This document shows, piece after piece, positions 4,851 to 7,469 of a stretch of DNA of 7,469 bases. The stretch lies in the NCBI GenBank assembly GCA_038234045.1, contig JBBSUX010000177.1, positions 1-7,469 on the forward strand, in the 5' to 3' direction. Under the pieces are notes generated by a model. It did no database searches and was not told the DNA's origin. It saw only the letters and a list, made by a program, of their open reading frames with translations. Origin of the DNA: JBBSUX01 sp038234045. Lineage in GTDB: Bacteria > Pseudomonadota > Gammaproteobacteria > Burkholderiales > Burkholderiaceae_C. The translations under genes and the position numbers were made by a program. The first letter of the stretch is position 1. The number at the start of each line of letters is the position of its first letter.

Positions 4851-6145
4851 AGGTTCTCGTCATTGGCGGCGGTGGCCGCGAACATGCGCTGGCCTGGAAA
4901 CTGAGCGCATCACCGCGTGTGCAGAAGGTTTATGTGGCGCCTGGAAATGGTGGCACGGCGCTTGATCCGCGCCTCGAGAACGTGCCGTTCGAGGATGTAG
5001 CGCAACTGCGCGCTTGGGCCCAGCAGGAGCGTATCGGCCTGACAGTCGTGGGACCTGAAGCACAGCTGGCGGCGGGCGTCGTGGACGAATTTCGGGCCCA
5101 TGGATTGCGCATATTCGGGCCATCACGGGCAGCGGCGCAGCTGGAGAGTTCCAAGGCGTTTTCCAAAGCGTTTATGCGGCGTCATAACATTCCCACCGCA
5201 GACTTCGAAAGTTTCACGGATGCGGTTCTGGCGCATGCCTACATCGACCGGATGGGCGCGCCCATTGTCGTCAAGGCCGATGGGCTGGCGGCTGGCAAAG
5301 GCGTAGTCGTGGCGGCAACGGCTGAAGAAGCGCATGCGGCTGTCGACATCATGCTGAGCCCCGAGGGTGTCGGCGTTGCGCACAATGCAGATGCTGATGG
5401 GCAGGCTGTGCCGCGCGTGGTGATCGAGGAATTCCTGCAGGGCGAAGAAGCCAGCTTCATCGTGCTGTGCGACGGGCGCACTGTGACGGCGCTGGCCACC
5501 AGCCAGGATCACAAGCGCCTGCTGGACGGGGATGCCGGTCCGAACACCGGCGGCATGGGCGCCTATTCGCCCGCGCCCGTGGTGACGGCAGACATCCACG
5601 CACGCGCGATGCGCGAGGTCATACTGCCGACGATCCGCGGGATGGAAAAGGACGGCATTCCCTACACCGGTTTTCTCTACGCAGGTCTGATGATCGATCT
5701 GCAGGGACATCTGAAGACGCTCGAATTCAACTGCCGGCTCGGAGATCCCGAGACACAGCCGATCCTGATGCGTCTCAAAAGCGACCTGGCCGAAGTCCTC
5801 GGCGCTGGCGCGGATGGCAAGCTCGAAAAGATCGAGCTCGAATGGGACCGGCGGGTGGCGCTGGGCGTTGTCATGGCGGCGCACGGCTATCCCGCGCAAC
5901 CACGCAACGGTGACGTCATCAACGGACTGCCGACCGAGGCGGATGATGCGATGGTGTTTCACGCCGGCACTGCGCTGGTGGATGGCCAGCTTCGCACGTC
6001 GGGCGGACGGGTGTTGTGCGTGACGGTGCTGGCTGACAATGTGCGCCAGGCGCAGCAACGCGCGTATGACGTCGCCCGAACCATTCATTTCGATGGTGCG
6101 CAGTACCGCCGCGATATCGGCCACCGGGCGCTGCGGGGCAGCTGA
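4847..6145 (+). CDS. purD: phosphoribosylamine-glycine ligase (GAR synthetase)
   Basis: This ATP-grasp enzyme performs the second step of purine synthesis: phosphoribosylamine, glycine and ATP give glycinamide ribonucleotide, ADP and phosphate. All family landmarks are present in 432 residues (E. coli has ~429). The N-terminal nucleotide-binding fold is VLVIGGGGREHALAWKL with APGNGGT (residues 3-37). VGPEAQLAAGVVD lies at 68-80. The ATP-grasp segment KADGLAAGKGVVV is at 143-155, followed by EEFLQGEEASF at 194-204 and SQDHKRLLDGDAGPNTGGMG at 219-238. The PurD signature RLGDPETQ is at 297-304. The ATG is embedded in the yebC stop (ATGA) and has no Shine-Dalgarno site of its own, so its translation probably depends on coupling to yebC. 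hemF follows almost directly. No defect is seen and the assignment is certain. Confidence 0.98.
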   Translation: MKVLVIGGGGREHALAWKLSASPRVQKVYVAPGNGGTALDPRLENVPFEDVAQLRAWAQQERIGLTVVGPEAQLAAGVVDEFRAHGLRIFGPSRAAAQLESSKAFSKAFMRRHNIPTADFESFTDAVLAHAYIDRMGAPIVVKADGLAAGKGVVVAATAEEAHAAVDIMLSPEGVGVAHNADADGQAVPRVVIEEFLQGEEASFIVLCDGRTVTALATSQDHKRLLDGDAGPNTGGMGAYSPAPVVTADIHARAMREVILPTIRGMEKDGIPYTGFLYAGLMIDLQGHLKTLEFNCRLGDPETQPILMRLKSDLAEVLGAGADGKLEKIELEWDRRVALGVVMAAHGYPAQPRNGDVINGLPTEADDAMVFHAGTALVDGQLRTSGGRVLCVTVLADNVRQAQQRAYDVARTIHFDGAQYRRDIGHRALRGS

Positions 6146-6167
6146 GGTGCTTTCGCCACCCTCCCGC

Positions 6168-7076
6168 ATGCGCGCCTATCTGGTCGGGCTGCAGGACCGT
6201 ATCGTCAATGCGGTGAAGGCGGTGGAAACGGAGGCTGGTGGCACTTCGACCTTTGTGCACGATGTCTGGACCAAGGCCCCCGGCGAGCTGTTGCAGGGCG
6301 AAGGCGTTACGCAGATTCTGGAGGGCGGCGCTGTTTTCGAGCGGGCGGGCTGCGGTTTTTCGCATGTACATGGGCCGCGTCTTCCGCCATCGGCCACCGA
6401 GCATCGTCCCGAGCTCGCCGGAGCGGCATTTGAGGCGATGGGGGTCTCGCTGGTCTTTCATCCGCTTAATCCGCACGTGCCGACAGTGCACATGAACGTG
6501 CGCATGATTGCCGCGCATCCCGAGAATGCAGAGCCGGTCGCATGGTTCGGCGGCGGCATGGATCTCACTCCGATCTACGGGTACGAGGAGGATGCCGTCC
6601 ACTTTCACGCGAGCTGCCGTGATGCGCTGGCGCCGTTTGGAGCGGACAAGTACCCGCGCTTCAAGGACTGGTGCGACCGGTACTTTTTTCTGCGACATCG
6701 GCAGGAGGCACGCGGCATTGGCGGTGTTTTCTTCGATGACTTTTCGGAGCTGGGCGAGGTCGAAAGCCAACGGATGACGCAGGCAGTCGGCGACGCTTTT
6801 CTGGGTGCTTATCTGCCGATTGTCGAACGACGCAAGGGCGCATCCTGGGGCGAACGCGAACGGCAATTCCAGCTCTATCGGCGCGGTCGGTATGTCGAAT
6901 TCAACCTGGTCTGGGATCGGGGCACCCATTTCGGACTGCAGTCGGGCGGACGCACAGAATCCATCCTGCTATCCATGCCGCCACTGGCCGGGTGGCGCTA
7001 CCAATACCAGCCGGAGCCGGATACGCCTGAGGCATTGCTCGCATCGAAGTTTCTCCATCCCCGGCAATGGGTTTGA
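6168..7076 (+). CDS. hemF: oxygen-dependent coproporphyrinogen III oxidase (aerobic)
   Basis: This enzyme catalyses the oxygen-requiring oxidative decarboxylation of coproporphyrinogen III to protoporphyrinogen IX in haem synthesis, so the organism can make haem aerobically. The 302 residues align well with the ~299 of E. coli. Motifs seen are GGAVFERAGCGFSHVHG (53-69), HRPELAGAAFEAMGVSLVFH (79-98), WFGGGMDLTP (126-135), RGIGGVFFDD (182-191), LPIVERRKG (216-224) and YRRGRYVEFNLVWDRGT (237-253). His98, His108, His147 and His177 match the four histidines (96, 106, 145, 175) of E. coli HemF implicated in catalysis or metal binding. The ATG at 6168 has no evident ribosome-binding site. A GTG at 6147, one base after the purD stop and preceded by CGGGG, would add seven residues and is plausible, since some betaproteobacterial homologues have a slightly longer N-terminus. 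The 3' end overlaps nadD by 10 bases. Confidence 0.96.
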   Translation: MRAYLVGLQDRIVNAVKAVETEAGGTSTFVHDVWTKAPGELLQGEGVTQILEGGAVFERAGCGFSHVHGPRLPPSATEHRPELAGAAFEAMGVSLVFHPLNPHVPTVHMNVRMIAAHPENAEPVAWFGGGMDLTPIYGYEEDAVHFHASCRDALAPFGADKYPRFKDWCDRYFFLRHRQEARGIGGVFFDDFSELGEVESQRMTQAVGDAFLGAYLPIVERRKGASWGERERQFQLYRRGRYVEFNLVWDRGTHFGLQSGGRTESILLSMPPLAGWRYQYQPEPDTPEALLASKFLHPRQWV

Positions 7077-7469
7077 GCGCTCACGCCTTGGAGCGCCAGC
7101 CGGGCGCCATCAAGCGTCTGGGGTTGTTCGGTGGCGCTTTCGATCCGCCTCATCTGGCCCACACGGCACTGGCGCGGGCGGCGATCGATCAACTTCAGTT
7201 GGATTGTCTTCATGTGCTGCCGACCGGCGGCGCCTGGCACAAGAAGCGTGAACTCAGCAGGCCCGACGACCGACTCGCGATGTGCCGGCTCGCATTTGCT
7301 GGGATGGCGCATGCCGAGGTAGATGAGCGTGAAATCAGGCGGCCTGGCGCTACTTACACGATCGACACGATCGAAGAGCTACAGGCCGTTTTCCCCGGTG
7401 CATCGCTGTATCTGCTGATGGGCGCCGACCAGGCGGTTTCGCTGCCAAGCTGGCATCGTTGGAAGGAGA
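7067..7469 (+). CDS. nadD: nicotinate-nucleotide adenylyltransferase, partial (C-terminus beyond window end)
   Basis: This enzyme adenylates nicotinate mononucleotide with ATP to give deamido-NAD, the penultimate step of NAD synthesis. The 134 visible codons start MGLSAHALERQPG and carry the nucleotidyltransferase motif LGLFGGAFDPPHLAH (residues 18-32) with the catalytic-type His29 and His32. They continue with VLPTGGAWHKK, RPGATYTIDTIEEL, and LLMGADQAVSLPSWHRW near the window end; the last is typical of bacterial NadD. About 80 residues should lie beyond the edge. The ATG at 7067 is the only ATG upstream of the motif in this frame and overlaps the hemF stop by 10 bases; TTG codons at 7073 and 7088 are weaker alternatives. 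In betaproteobacteria this operon usually continues with rsfS and rlmH, which cannot be seen here. Confidence 0.95.
   Translation, partial: MGLSAHALERQPGAIKRLGLFGGAFDPPHLAHTALARAAIDQLQLDCLHVLPTGGAWHKKRELSRPDDRLAMCRLAFAGMAHAEVDEREIRRPGATYTIDTIEELQAVFPGASLYLLMGADQAVSLPSWHRWKE

Noticed and set aside
5123..6169. A 348-codon minus-strand open frame opposite purD
   Set aside because: It is a shadow of purD codon bias, with His/Arg-rich, low-likelihood protein and no recognisable motif.
5919..6929. A 336-codon minus-strand open frame opposite the purD end and hemF
   Set aside because: It overlaps two certain genes in antisense and shows no domain or ribosome-binding site.
1..7469. Mobile elements, CRISPR arrays, tRNA or rRNA genes, or a defence island
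   Set aside because: No transposase, integrase, regularly spaced repeats or RNA-gene signatures were seen on either strand; all genes are chromosomal housekeeping or regulatory types.

Overview
The window looks like ordinary chromosome from a GC-rich betaproteobacterium, probably of the Burkholderiales or a relative. The evidence is the gene order yebC-purD-hemF-nadD, which recurs in that class, and the close resemblance of the encoded proteins to betaproteobacterial family members as I remember them. I see no phage, insertion sequence, CRISPR array, tRNA or rRNA. Coding density is very high.

Layout. (1) The left edge carries a minus-strand pair: upp (uracil phosphoribosyltransferase, salvage of uracil to UMP) followed by crcB/fluC (fluoride channel), which is cut by the window start. 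(2) Divergent from upp is a plus-strand two-gene cassette: an ECF sigma factor and a six-helix NrsF/DUF1109-type anti-sigma factor with the two cysteines expected of that family. (3) Convergent with it, on the minus strand, is a complete yjgR/DUF853 HerA-FtsK-like ATPase. (4) A 122-base divergent spacer with two inverted repeats separates yjgR from a tight plus-strand operon: yebC (translation factor/regulator), purD (purine synthesis), hemF (aerobic haem synthesis) and nadD (NAD synthesis, cut by the right edge). Junctions in this operon are a 4-base overlap (yebC/purD), a gap of 1 or 22 bases depending on the hemF start (purD/hemF), and a 10-base overlap (hemF/nadD), which implies co-transcription and translational coupling.

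The most interesting part is the sigma/anti-sigma cassette. Its upstream region contains an exact copy of the GTAACC-N16-CGAA promoter I recall for Caulobacter SigF. That copy overlaps the first ATG of the sigma gene, so either the gene really starts further downstream (a TTG at 1181 with a GGAA upstream) or the match is chance. A sigma-70-like promoter for upp on the other strand shares the same bases as the -35 box. No wholly new system is visible; the rest is well-conserved housekeeping DNA with some unexplained leader structures.
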